Part shown: one piece after another, positions 1 to 6,688 of the stretch
Layout of the letters: each line of letters starts with the position of its first letter
How positions within the stretch are numbered: position 1 is the stretch's first letter
Assembly (NCBI GenBank): GCA_029051085.1
Contig: JAIDLK010000073.1
Coordinates: 1 to 14,486 of the forward strand
Reading direction: 5' to 3'
Length of the DNA: 14,486 nt
Source: Alphaproteobacteria bacterium
GTDB taxonomy: Bacteria; Pseudomonadota; Alphaproteobacteria; Rs-D84
Notes under the pieces: generated by a model
Told to the model about the DNA's origin: nothing
The model's database searches: none
Seen by the model: the letters and a program-made list of their open reading frames with translations, nothing else
Position numbers and translations under genes: made by a program

Positions 1-207
1 CGCCGCAACACAATCGGCATTTCCAAGCAACCTGGATTCTCTTGTGCCACATGTGGAGGTTGTGCCGCTGCTTGTAATCAATGCCGTCATTGTCGGCATA
101 CGAGATGACGCCGTGCCAATAACACTGGGCCGTGCCGTCAATGCATATGACGCAGGAAATACCGCCAAAACAGCCAGAAAACTAATTGATTTTGTAAAGA
201 GACTCAT
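1..207 (-). CDS. Secreted protein of unknown function, N-terminal part (runs off left edge)
   Basis: The minus-strand frame opens with ATG at 207-205 and stays open to base 1, giving the first 69 residues of a longer protein. The start is supported by a GGAG ribosome-binding site about 8 bases upstream and by a promoter at 234-262. Residues 1-22 are a clear Sec signal peptide: MSLFTK, a hydrophobic core, then PASYA before the likely cleavage site. The mature part seen here is rich in Ser, Thr and Ala and has two cysteines (about residues 54 and 66), which could pair in the periplasm. I recognise no domain, and the C terminus is missing, so no function is proposed. It is separated from the next gene by 124 bases and has its own promoter, so it is probably not part of the operon that ends with the pseudouridine synthase. 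Confidence 0.7.
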   Translation of the reverse strand, partial: MSLFTKSISFLAVLAVFPASYALTARPSVIGTASSRMPTMTALITSSGTTSTCGTRESRLLGNADCVAA

Positions 208-233
208 TCTGCTCGCTCCATATTTTATATTTT

Positions 234-262
234 ATTATATCACAACAAATAACATCAGACAA
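234..262 (-). promoter_or_regulatory. Promoter for the truncated secreted-protein gene
   Basis: On the minus strand a -35-like TTGTCT (262-257) is followed after 17 bases by a perfect TATAAT (239-234), preceded by TGA, so it is an extended -10. Transcription would start near 227, leaving about 20 bases before the ATG at 207, enough to hold the GGAG ribosome-binding site. The rest of the 208-331 gap is A+T-rich. I see no convincing terminator in it for the upstream operon. Confidence 0.5.
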
Positions 263-331
263 ACAAAAACTTATGCCTTTATATTGTCAGATAAGAATAT
301 ATGTAAAATAAGGAACAGGATGCCGAAAAGC

Positions 332-1294
332 TTACGCTTCGTCCAAAATACAGCGCAATTGCGCCATATCGTCCGGCAGCGGGGCACGGAAATGCATCTG
401 CGCACCGGTTACGGGGTGAATAAATTCCAAAACCTCGGCATGCAACATCTGGCCGTCGTGTGTCTTTATAAAGTCCAGTAAATCACGGTTGCGCACACTG
501 CCCAGGCGAGAACTGCCACGGCCATAGACAGGGTCGCATAATACGGGAAAGCCGTGCGCCGACAAGTGAACGCGTATCTGGTGCGTGCGCCCTGTCATCA
601 AAGTACAGCGCAGTGCGGATACACCGACACGCCCCCACACATCCATGACATTGACAATCGTATGCGCCGGGCGACCACCAGTCTTTACCATGCTCATCTT
701 TTGGCGATTCCGCGATGAACGCGCGATATTTCCGGTAATATCGGCACCGGTCCAATTCGGCACTCCCCAGACAAACGCGACATATTTGCGTGTTAAATCA
801 TGCGTTGAAAAAGTCTGAACAAGACCACGAAACGCCGCATCTGATTTTGCAAAAACCATTACACCACTGGTATCCTTGTCCAAACGGTGAACAACCCCGG
901 GACGCGTCGCCCCGCCCAGCGCGGACAAATGCGTATGCGCCAAAATATTCTGAACCAATGTACCGGTTTTATTGCCGGCCGACGGGTACATAACAACACC
1001 GCGCGGCTTGTTTACGACGATAATATCATCATCTTCAAACAAAATATCCAAATCAAAGTCACAGGATATATTATCCGCCGCCGTATCCCCCGGACATGGC
1101 GCGGACACCACCTCTACCGATACCGCATCACCGGCACGCAGGCGCGTTGAACCCTTGGCCGGGCGCCCGGCAAGAAATGTGGCAAAGCCCTGAATTTGGG
1201 CACGTGAAAATTCCGGCATTGAGGTTGCAAGAAATTTATCCAATCGGACGCCTGCAGACGCCTCATCAACAATAAATTCGCGTATTTGTGTCAT
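332..1294 (-). CDS. rluD: RluA/RluD-family 23S rRNA pseudouridine synthase
   Basis: A 320-residue pseudouridine synthase that isomerises specific uridines in large-subunit rRNA. The N terminus (about 1-65) is an S4-type RNA-binding domain with VRLDKFL near residue 17. The catalytic domain has the motif HRLDKDTSG at 136-144, where the Asp of HRLD (D139) is the family nucleophile. It also has KYVAFVWG near 170, GRTHQIRVHL at 235-244 and a downstream DPVYG at 254-258, all typical of RluA-type enzymes. Length and the S4 domain fit RluD (or RluC), which act on 23S rRNA. The symbol rluD is the best guess, but the exact target uridines cannot be read from sequence. Its ATG shares one base with the stop of the upstream secreted-protein gene (TAATG), so translation is probably coupled. 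It is the last gene of a six-gene minus-strand unit. Confidence 0.9.
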   Translation of the reverse strand: MTQIREFIVDEASAGVRLDKFLATSMPEFSRAQIQGFATFLAGRPAKGSTRLRAGDAVSVEVVSAPCPGDTAADNISCDFDLDILFEDDDIIVVNKPRGVVMYPSAGNKTGTLVQNILAHTHLSALGGATRPGVVHRLDKDTSGVMVFAKSDAAFRGLVQTFSTHDLTRKYVAFVWGVPNWTGADITGNIARSSRNRQKMSMVKTGGRPAHTIVNVMDVWGRVGVSALRCTLMTGRTHQIRVHLSAHGFPVLCDPVYGRGSSRLGSVRNRDLLDFIKTHDGQMLHAEVLEFIHPVTGAQMHFRAPLPDDMAQLRCILDEA

Positions 1295-1767
1295 TATTTA
1301 TAACTTTCCCAGTCAGGCCCGCGCGTACAGCGGTCCAAATCAATTGTAAAATCACGGTCACCGGTAACGGGACATGTTAAAATCCCTTCGGTTACAGCCT
1401 GGTCTGCATCACGTGTGGCGTTACGCCAGGCAAATTTAACCTCGGTCGGAGTATGCACGCATGCAATGCGCAGGTCGCCATCGTGTGTGTTACGCGGCCC
1501 CAGCCATACACGCACCCCTTCGCCCAGGCCATAGCACGGAAAACCATCCAAATAATATAAAACCAAACCCTTGCCGATAAGTTTGCTGTTAGCGGAATAT
1601 TTGAACTTTCCACGGTATTCATGCAAATACAGACCTGTAACAGCCTCCCAGTCTGTACTGGTGGAAAAAATGCTGACGCGCGGTGCGGCGGTTGTGTTGG
1701 TGGTCGCACCATATGCGGCGGCACATACCGCCAGACAGCAAACAAAAGAGGCTATTATTTTTTTCAT
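1294..1767 (-). CDS. Small secreted protein of unknown function with four mature cysteines
   Basis: This 157-residue protein begins with a typical Sec signal peptide (MKKIIA, hydrophobic core, cleavage probably near the AYG-A at residue 20). The predicted mature part has four cysteines, in GFPCYG, IACVHT, LTCPVT and DRCTRG. That is enough for two disulfides and suggests a folded periplasmic or secreted domain rich in beta strands. I do not recognise the family. The start codon lies inside the end of the zinc-ribbon gene (ATGA, four-base overlap), and its stop overlaps the start of the pseudouridine synthase by one base, so it sits in the middle of a translationally coupled run. A lipoprotein is unlikely: the cysteines inside the signal peptide are not in a good lipobox. 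It is real by context and signal peptide; function unknown. Confidence 0.75.
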   Translation of the reverse strand: MKKIIASFVCCLAVCAAAYGATTNTTAAPRVSIFSTSTDWEAVTGLYLHEYRGKFKYSANSKLIGKGLVLYYLDGFPCYGLGEGVRVWLGPRNTHDGDLRIACVHTPTEVKFAWRNATRDADQAVTEGILTCPVTGDRDFTIDLDRCTRGPDWESYK

Positions 1768-2282
1768 TGCCGGTCCATTTGGTCTTTTAATTCAACAGTT
1801 ATCTTTTTTACACCGTCGCATGGTGCGGACAGTGTGTGTGAAAAATCAACCGACGCACCGGAATCCAGCAATGTCGCCGACGGCATAAACTTTTGCCGCG
1901 TAATCTCGTTCCCGTTTTCATCACGCGATACAATTATCAAATCCGGAACACCGTATATATCGGCCGACTGGTTCGTTACGCGGCCGGATACAACAAAATG
2001 AGGCACGCCCGCGGCATCAATAACAGAACGAATATCCGTAACAGTCGCGACCAACGGACGCGATGCGGCGGATGCGCGCACCTGGTGGCGGGTGATTACG
2101 GCAACAGAAAAAACTATTGCGGCCAATGCGGCCGTCGCCGCCGCAATAAATGTCAGCCATGCGCCACGATTTGCCGCCGGCGATATAATCCATTCATATC
2201 CGCATATGGCACAGCGAACGCGCCCGCGCGTTGATGTATCAATGCTGTATTCCGTCTTACAAAAATCACATGTTGCTTTCAT
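1764..2282 (-). CDS. MJ0042-type zinc-ribbon membrane protein with DUF3426-like domain
   Basis: This 172-residue protein has an N-terminal zinc ribbon with CxxC at C5/C8 and CxxC at C24/C27, in the arrangement of the MJ0042 finger-like domain. One transmembrane helix follows at about residues 42-63. The remainder, about 75-172, is a beta-rich extracytoplasmic domain with VSGRVTNQS and a following PDLIIVSRDENG stretch. This matches the DUF3426 (FxLYD-like) domain usually found with MJ0042 zinc ribbons in proteobacteria. The predicted topology is cytoplasmic zinc ribbon and periplasmic domain. Its role in this family is not established. It lies 21 bases after the third pilin-like gene and overlaps the next gene by four bases. 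There is only a weak ribosome-binding site before the ATG, so it may rely on reinitiation, or on a leaderless transcript from a possible promoter inside the end of the pilin gene. Confidence 0.8.
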   Translation of the reverse strand: MKATCDFCKTEYSIDTSTRGRVRCAICGYEWIISPAANRGAWLTFIAAATAALAAIVFSVAVITRHQVRASAASRPLVATVTDIRSVIDAAGVPHFVVSGRVTNQSADIYGVPDLIIVSRDENGNEITRQKFMPSATLLDSGASVDFSHTLSAPCDGVKKITVELKDQMDRQ

Positions 2283-2290
2283 ATTTCTAT

Positions 2291-2318
2291 CTTATACCAC
2301 ATATCACTGCAAATTCAA
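2291..2318 (-). promoter_or_regulatory. Possible internal promoter before the zinc-ribbon gene
   Basis: On the minus strand TTGAAT (2318-2313, inside the last codons of the pilin-like gene) is followed after 16 bases by TATAAG (2296-2291), preceded by TGG in extended -10 position. Transcription would begin only one or two bases before the ATG at 2282, giving a leaderless message. The pattern resembles other promoters in the window, but with A+T-rich junctions chance matches are common. Confidence 0.3.
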
Positions 2319-3614
2319 CCCACTATATTTTTTACGAACCTCTTTCTGAATTTCCGTTATTGCATTCATATAATCAGAGGCTGTTGCGTTCTTGTTGGCG
2401 GCAACCGCACCAAATATACGGGCGGCGGATGTGCCCGCCCCTTCACGTGCAAGGGCCATGGGCGCCATACGTGCCAGCTCGGCGAATGATACATCCGATA
2501 AATTCGCCACGCCATTGGAGGCATCCCAATAATATGCGGAATTTATAGAATCTTCGATACGATACCGCACGACCAGTCGCGGTGTTATAGAACCGGCAAA
2601 CCCCACGGTGACAAACATTGCATCAATACGCCCCGAAGTCATATCCAGCGCCTGATTTACCTTTAACATTGAGACGCCACCGATGCCACTTATGCTGAGA
2701 CCGGCCAGAGTCATGTTCGTAACATACATATCCGCGACAGAGAAATTGGTAAACTTTCCCAAATCAGACAAGGCAAACTTTCCGACAACCTCCATATTCT
2801 TGGAATCGGATGACAACGCGCCCGCCACGGTCGCGGATACGGAGCTTAACTTTTTATCAATCGATGTTCTGTTTTGAAATATTAAGTCCCCCGCGGCAAG
2901 TTCCCCCACCGATAACAATTCATCAAACCGAGCCGAACGACTGTTGAAAAAAGAAACTGATTTTATATCATGACCACCCAAGCTTAGCGCGGACAGCATG
3001 GTCGCATCCGAGGAATCCGCCGACGGAACACGCCAAAGATATTTTGCATTGTCACGTAAAGCGGTCGTGGTTTCCACTATACCGCCGGCATCGGGCAGTC
3101 CCAAGTCAAGACCGGCGCTGCTCCAAGCGCCAAACGCCCCGTATGCGCGCCCCGAATCCAAGAACCCCACACGGTCACCGGCAATATTTACTATTTCGCG
3201 GGTGCGCATAGGACTGATGTCACCATCATTAAAAACAACAACGCCCTGCAATGTTGCCTGATTGTTAAGGTCTGCAGATTTTAGGACGCGCAGCTGATAC
3301 TTGTCCCCCGCATCGGCGACAAGGTCTTCGGATACACCAAACGAAACCAAATCAGACAACGCCAGACGAGTTATATTTTTACCAACAGGCGCCAGCAGTT
3401 CATCGCGGTGCGCCACAATGTATCGCTCCAATGCATTTTGAACACCCTCCATCTGGCGGGCGACGGCAATATTTTCAGCACGCCGAACCGCACGCTGTTG
3501 GTATCTGAAAATAAATGGTATCACAACCATGGCCAGCGCAATGCTAAGCATTAACTCAACTAGCATGCCACCAGCCTCAGGCGGGGTATTAAAAATTGTT
3601 CGGCGTAGTTTCAT
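2304..3614 (-). CDS. PilV-like large minor pilin, paralog C of three
   Basis: This 436-residue protein has a prepilin N terminus: a basic leader (MKLRRTIFN), then cleavage predicted at G15|G16. The motif GMLVE puts Glu at mature position +5, followed by a hydrophobic helix to about residue 38. The middle contains KYLWRVPS near 191 and SLGGHDIKSV at 211-220. These align with the corresponding segment of the neighbouring gene and resemble the end of the constant region of shufflon PilV pilins. The C-terminal 200 residues are rich in Ser, Ala and Val, with no cysteine, and look like an elongated beta-rich tip domain. I place the start at ATG 3614. A GTG at 3641 and an ATG at 3629 are in frame, would lengthen the leader, and have no better ribosome-binding site. 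The gene overlaps the upstream paralog by 26 bases. Function as a surface pilus tip or adhesin component is inferred. Confidence 0.75.
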   Translation of the reverse strand: MKLRRTIFNTPPEAGGMLVELMLSIALAMVVIPFIFRYQQRAVRRAENIAVARQMEGVQNALERYIVAHRDELLAPVGKNITRLALSDLVSFGVSEDLVADAGDKYQLRVLKSADLNNQATLQGVVVFNDGDISPMRTREIVNIAGDRVGFLDSGRAYGAFGAWSSAGLDLGLPDAGGIVETTTALRDNAKYLWRVPSADSSDATMLSALSLGGHDIKSVSFFNSRSARFDELLSVGELAAGDLIFQNRTSIDKKLSSVSATVAGALSSDSKNMEVVGKFALSDLGKFTNFSVADMYVTNMTLAGLSISGIGGVSMLKVNQALDMTSGRIDAMFVTVGFAGSITPRLVVRYRIEDSINSAYYWDASNGVANLSDVSFAELARMAPMALAREGAGTSAARIFGAVAANKNATASDYMNAITEIQKEVRKKYSGLNLQ

Positions 3615-4809
3615 TTTCTGCAAGCCCATCCATCCAACCACGCCGCATTATCGGCGCAAATTCCGTTTTTCTGACCGCGGCCGGATACTCGGCGCGCGAC
3701 AGTGTCAGTTTTGAAAATTTCGGCGGCGTATTTGACGGAAATGTCCAAGAGCCTATCTTTAGCGGCGCCGTTGTCGACATTAGCAACTCACCCGACAGGG
3801 TTAAGCCGAAATTATCATAAAAAATTATTTCATCGGCAGATATGAACGGCGTGGCAACCGTACTGGCCGAGATGCCGTCAAAACCACTTATTGTGCGGGT
3901 AACATCGGACTTTAACGTCAGGTCACGTGCAACATTTACGGAATTAGTAACCGTTGCGCGGTCCGCAATAACACGCCCGGCCGTAGTGTACCCGGAACCG
4001 TTCATAGATGCGGCGACAATGTTGCGAAACCCGGTTATATCCCCAGTTACACGCAATGCACCCAATGACGCCGTGCCACCGTCAATATTTGCACCGGCGG
4101 AAAAGTACACGGCATCGGCCGCGACATTTTTCGTTTCTATGAACATGGCGGTCGCGCCATTTATTTTCGCCGATTTTCCAACAACGCCACCAACATCATA
4201 AACATTATGACCACCCATGTTCAAATCGCGCTGCATCACATTCAGTTGGTCTTCCCCGGATGTCCCGCGATGCAGATATTTGGCCGTATCTTCGCCGACA
4301 ACACCCCGCGAAATTTTGTATATCAAATCACCCGGCAGAAAATCCGGGGCCGTAACGGCCCATGACTGGCCGTATGCAATTCCATCCTCATCTACAACGG
4401 CGGCATCTATTCCGATGTGACGCGCGACCGAGGCCGCCCGCATCCGAGATACCCCCAAATCAAACGCCAGATAAATATCCGTTACACTTGCGCCGGATAC
4501 GGCATACTTGTCAATAAAGCCGGCGGTAGCCCCGTCTGCAATCTGTGCCAAGTCTTCGGGGGTTAATCGTATCTGGGCAACATCGGGCCATCGATCTCCC
4601 TGCATGCGAACAAAGTTCAGCGCCGGGCCACGCATATCAATAATACGTCCCGCGGTACGAATATCGGCGGCATTGCGGGTGGTCTCGACAACCTGGTTAT
4701 ATACAAAAGGTGTTGCAATTCCAACAACAGCCAAGGCCAGCAGCACCTCGGTCAAGCCGGCGCCGCGAGAATCATTTGCAAAAATCCCCGAACTAAATAC
4801 AGCCACCAC
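3589..4809 (-). CDS. PilV-like large minor pilin, paralog B of three
   Basis: This 406-residue protein has the best PilV match of the three. The prepilin cleavage site is G16|A17, with AGLTE placing Glu at +5, followed by a hydrophobic helix to about residue 38. Residues 178-207 contain KYLHRGTSG, then a Leu-Asn-x-Met segment and DLNMGGHNVYDVG. The spacing of Tyr, Arg, Asn-x-Met and the MGGxN motif is how the constant N-terminal region of R64-type shufflon PilV pilins ends before the variable tip. No cysteine is present. The start is GTG at 4809 or the adjacent GTG at 4806, preceded by AAGGAAGG. The second gives a more usual spacing. It overlaps the upstream paralog by 14-17 bases. Likely role: minor pilin at the tip of a thin type IVb-like pilus, exported through the inner membrane and cut by prepilin peptidase. 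No invertible segment or recombinase is seen. Confidence 0.8.
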   Translation of the reverse strand: MVAVFSSGIFANDSRGAGLTEVLLALAVVGIATPFVYNQVVETTRNAADIRTAGRIIDMRGPALNFVRMQGDRWPDVAQIRLTPEDLAQIADGATAGFIDKYAVSGASVTDIYLAFDLGVSRMRAASVARHIGIDAAVVDEDGIAYGQSWAVTAPDFLPGDLIYKISRGVVGEDTAKYLHRGTSGEDQLNVMQRDLNMGGHNVYDVGGVVGKSAKINGATAMFIETKNVAADAVYFSAGANIDGGTASLGALRVTGDITGFRNIVAASMNGSGYTTAGRVIADRATVTNSVNVARDLTLKSDVTRTISGFDGISASTVATPFISADEIIFYDNFGLTLSGELLMSTTAPLKIGSWTFPSNTPPKFSKLTLSRAEYPAAVRKTEFAPIMRRGWMDGLAENETTPNNF

Positions 4810-6148
4810 GCCCTTCCTTTAAACACTGAATTATATTCATTCTTTGCTCAAGACGCTGCCAATAGACATACTGACAGATTATGTACTGCGACATGCTGCG
4901 TTGGTTATAAACACCGTCAAGGCTTGAAATAACAGCCTTGCAATCCACAGTCTTGCCATCCGCATCCGCAGGGGCCGCAATAATCTCAAACCCGGCATTA
5001 TCAACATTGTTAACATATGCATCCGGCAAATAAGATGTTCCGGCAGGACGGATATCCACAATAACCGCCCCCGTACCACCAGAAGACAATGCATCGGATG
5101 TCTGGTCACGCATGGTAATATTTGATGCGATTAAAGTGTCTGTTTCAATTCCACTGCGCGAGCTGTATTCCAAGTCATCGGGATTTATATAAACGTCTTG
5201 GCCGCGCGTCACATTTATATAGGACGAAACATCCAGACGCTCAACGCTGAAATTTATTCTGTCAGATACGACATTACCGCGAACATTCCATGCACCGGGC
5301 CCTGAAAAACCTGTACGCCCCGCTGTCATCGAAAACTCATACAATGACGCGGTGTCCGCAATAAAATTACCAGCATCACCAAAACGCGCAACCGTCCGGG
5401 CATCAACACTGTCCGCGACCAACGTTCCCCGAACAAGCGACAGAGCGGACTCGCCACTCTTGCTTTGAAACACTGCACGCGTTGCGGACAAATCCGTGAT
5501 ACTATTGCGAACCTTGCGGCCGTTTTCAACACCGACAACCGACAGCGTACTTGTCATGGCCGTATTAAACGTACCGGTTCGGGCGATGGCGGCGCCGGCA
5601 TTATCAAACACAAAGCCCCCCATATCCAAATCTGTTAAAAACGCACCGGCCTCAAGATTATTTTCATTACGGCGAACGACATCGGAAAACCCCTCGTCCA
5701 GGGCGATGCCAACATTTATAATCGAGCCGTCCGCCGCCGCATAAAATCCGATACGGCGCGCCAGTTCGGCGGCACGAACCGCCGACAAATCCCCACCTGA
5801 CAATTCAAGATACGCCGATATATCATATGGTGTTTTGTTTATCACAAGGCTGATATCCTGGCCCAGGGCGGTACGTGGCACAAAACCCAACGGCAGACCG
5901 TATGGTTCAAGCAAATCCCCGAAATCCGCACCGGCAACAATCGTTTTGTCATACGCAATATTTGATAAATTTTCACGGATAAATATTCGGGCGGCGGTTA
6001 CCGCAACATCAACCTGGCGTGTGGCGGAATACATTTGTGCATCGGTATCACGCGCGGCCAGCTGCCCCGCCAGAAACGGTATGAACGCAAAAATCAGGGA
6101 CAATGCCAGCAGGGCCTGCAATAAAAAATTTCCACTTTGCCTGGACAA
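4793..6148 (-). CDS. PilV-like large minor pilin, paralog A of three, lacking Glu+5
   Basis: This 451-residue protein is first in the pilin cassette. The start is TTG at 6148, supported by a strong AGGAGGG about seven bases upstream. That makes a six-residue leader ending at G6. The mature N terminus is NFLLQ, so position +5 is Gln where pilins have Glu, followed by a hydrophobic helix to about residue 30. Residues 121-160 align with paralogs B and C (a run with RAAELARRIGF), and TDLDMGGFVFDNAG at 172-185 is the shared MGG motif. The C terminus has four cysteines in the last 50 residues and a short basic tail. Glu+5 loss is known in the type II secretion pseudopilin GspK, which caps the tip, so a tip-most position is plausible but inferred. 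Prepilin processing at G6 is likely but untested. Confidence 0.75.
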   Translation of the reverse strand: MSRQSGNFLLQALLALSLIFAFIPFLAGQLAARDTDAQMYSATRQVDVAVTAARIFIRENLSNIAYDKTIVAGADFGDLLEPYGLPLGFVPRTALGQDISLVINKTPYDISAYLELSGGDLSAVRAAELARRIGFYAAADGSIINVGIALDEGFSDVVRRNENNLEAGAFLTDLDMGGFVFDNAGAAIARTGTFNTAMTSTLSVVGVENGRKVRNSITDLSATRAVFQSKSGESALSLVRGTLVADSVDARTVARFGDAGNFIADTASLYEFSMTAGRTGFSGPGAWNVRGNVVSDRINFSVERLDVSSYINVTRGQDVYINPDDLEYSSRSGIETDTLIASNITMRDQTSDALSSGGTGAVIVDIRPAGTSYLPDAYVNNVDNAGFEIIAAPADADGKTVDCKAVISSLDGVYNQRSMSQYIICQYVYWQRLEQRMNIIQCLKEGRGGCI

Positions 6149-6171
6149 TTCCGTCCCTCCTACATAAAGTC

Positions 6172-6200
6172 AGCATAGCAACAGAAAAAAAATATTGCAA
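6172..6200 (-). promoter_or_regulatory. Promoter of the pilin-zinc ribbon-rluD operon
   Basis: On the minus strand TTGCAA (6200-6195) is followed after 17 bases by TATGCT (6177-6172), preceded by TGC, an extended -10. The start of transcription would be near 6165, leaving about 17 bases to the TTG start at 6148, with the strong AGGAGGG in between. TTGCAA is its own reverse complement, so the same six bases can also act as the -35 of a divergent promoter. Confidence 0.55.
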
Positions 6201-6221
6201 TCAGTTTTCAGATGCTTTAAT
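6195..6221 (+). promoter_or_regulatory. Possible divergent promoter for the DUF4167-like gene
   Basis: TTGCAA (6195-6200), shared with the opposite promoter, lies 15 bases before TTTAAT (6216-6221), which is preceded by TGC. Spacing is short, but the extended -10 could compensate. The start would be near 6228, after the ATG at 6224, which argues for the downstream ATG at 6317. The resulting leader of about 90 bases contains a ten-base palindrome at 6262-6271 (TCGTCGACGA) of unknown meaning. Confidence 0.35.
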
Positions 6222-6316
6222 CTATGCCCCGGACAGTCGTTACGACAGGGATAAAAAATTATCGTCGACGACACAGAAGAGAAAACAAGCATTTCCTGAT
6301 AATAAAGAAAAATTAT

Positions 6317-6613
6317 ATGCAAAATAAGAAAAACCAATCCTCGGTCGGGCTGATGATTCAGCGTTGTCACAAATGGCGCCAAAAGCGCAAACAGTATATG
6401 GACCAGGCGCGCCAGACAGCCGATGAAATCGAACGCGAACGCCTGATGCAAACCGCCGAACACTACGGACGCATTGTCGCCGCCGAACAGGGCAAGATAG
6501 ACTCTTCACGGGGGCCATCCGAAAAAGCCGCCGCGGCACCGGCCACAGACGAAAGCGCCGATGACGCGGATGAGGAAAACGGCTTTCCGGATTTTATTTC
6601 AAATTTGAAATAA
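6317..6613 (+). CDS. DUF4167-like small basic protein
   Basis: This 98-residue protein is basic at its N terminus (MQNKKNQ, later KWRQKRKQYMDQAR) and acidic at its C terminus (a DESADDADEEN stretch). The central segment, with a predicted helix ending in ERLMQTAEHYGRIV at about residues 41-54, resembles the core of DUF4167. That family is found in alphaproteobacteria and has a conserved hydrophilic helix ending in an AEHYxRI-like signature. No enzymatic residues are visible. A nucleic-acid or ribosome-associated role would fit the charge but is not shown. The same frame is open upstream to an ATG at 6224, adding 31 residues with an Arg-rich RRRHRRENK. I prefer 6317 because the apparent promoter would start downstream of 6224. 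Neither start has a strong ribosome-binding site. The gene is upstream of dnaX, separated by 75 bases that contain the dnaX promoter. Confidence 0.65.
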   Translation: MQNKKNQSSVGLMIQRCHKWRQKRKQYMDQARQTADEIERERLMQTAEHYGRIVAAEQGKIDSSRGPSEKAAAAPATDESADDADEENGFPDFISNLK

Positions 6614-6639
6614 TACCCGCAATTCGCTCTTTTTAATTG

Positions 6640-6667
6640 TTGAAATTTGGTGCATGCGTGCTATGCT
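6640..6667 (+). promoter_or_regulatory. Promoter of dnaX
   Basis: TTGAAA (6640-6645) is followed after 16 bases by TATGCT (6662-6667), preceded by TGC in extended -10 position. Transcription would start near 6674, immediately before the AAGGA ribosome-binding site (6676-6680). The 5' leader would therefore be very short (about 15 bases) before the ATG at 6689. Confidence 0.55.
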
Positions 6668-6688
6668 TTTTTCCAAAGGAAGAATTGC

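Noticed and set aside
113..128. Sequence resembling the start of a shufflon recombination site (GTGCCAAT...CTGG)
   Set aside because: Single partial copy, wrong length, inside a coding region; no inverted partner and no recombinase gene nearby.
44..481. Open plus-strand frame of 145 codons across the left end
   Set aside because: It runs antisense to the secreted-protein start, its promoter and the 3' end of the pseudouridine synthase; it has no ribosome-binding site and no recognisable sequence.
2304..6148. Invertible shufflon segments downstream of the PilV-like genes
   Set aside because: No inverted repeats or truncated alternative C-terminal cassettes were found on reading; the three genes are complete and in the same direction.
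6224..6316. Upstream ATG extending the DUF4167-like protein by 31 residues
   Set aside because: No ribosome-binding site, and the apparent promoter would start transcription just after this ATG; kept only as an alternative.
6647..6688. Upstream start adding 14 residues to dnaX
   Set aside because: It lies within the promoter, and the MDTNYTVLARKYR start has a well-placed AAGGA and fits the family.
6614..6688. Possible terminator after the DUF4167-like gene
   Set aside because: T-rich stretch without a stem; it is better explained as the dnaX promoter region.
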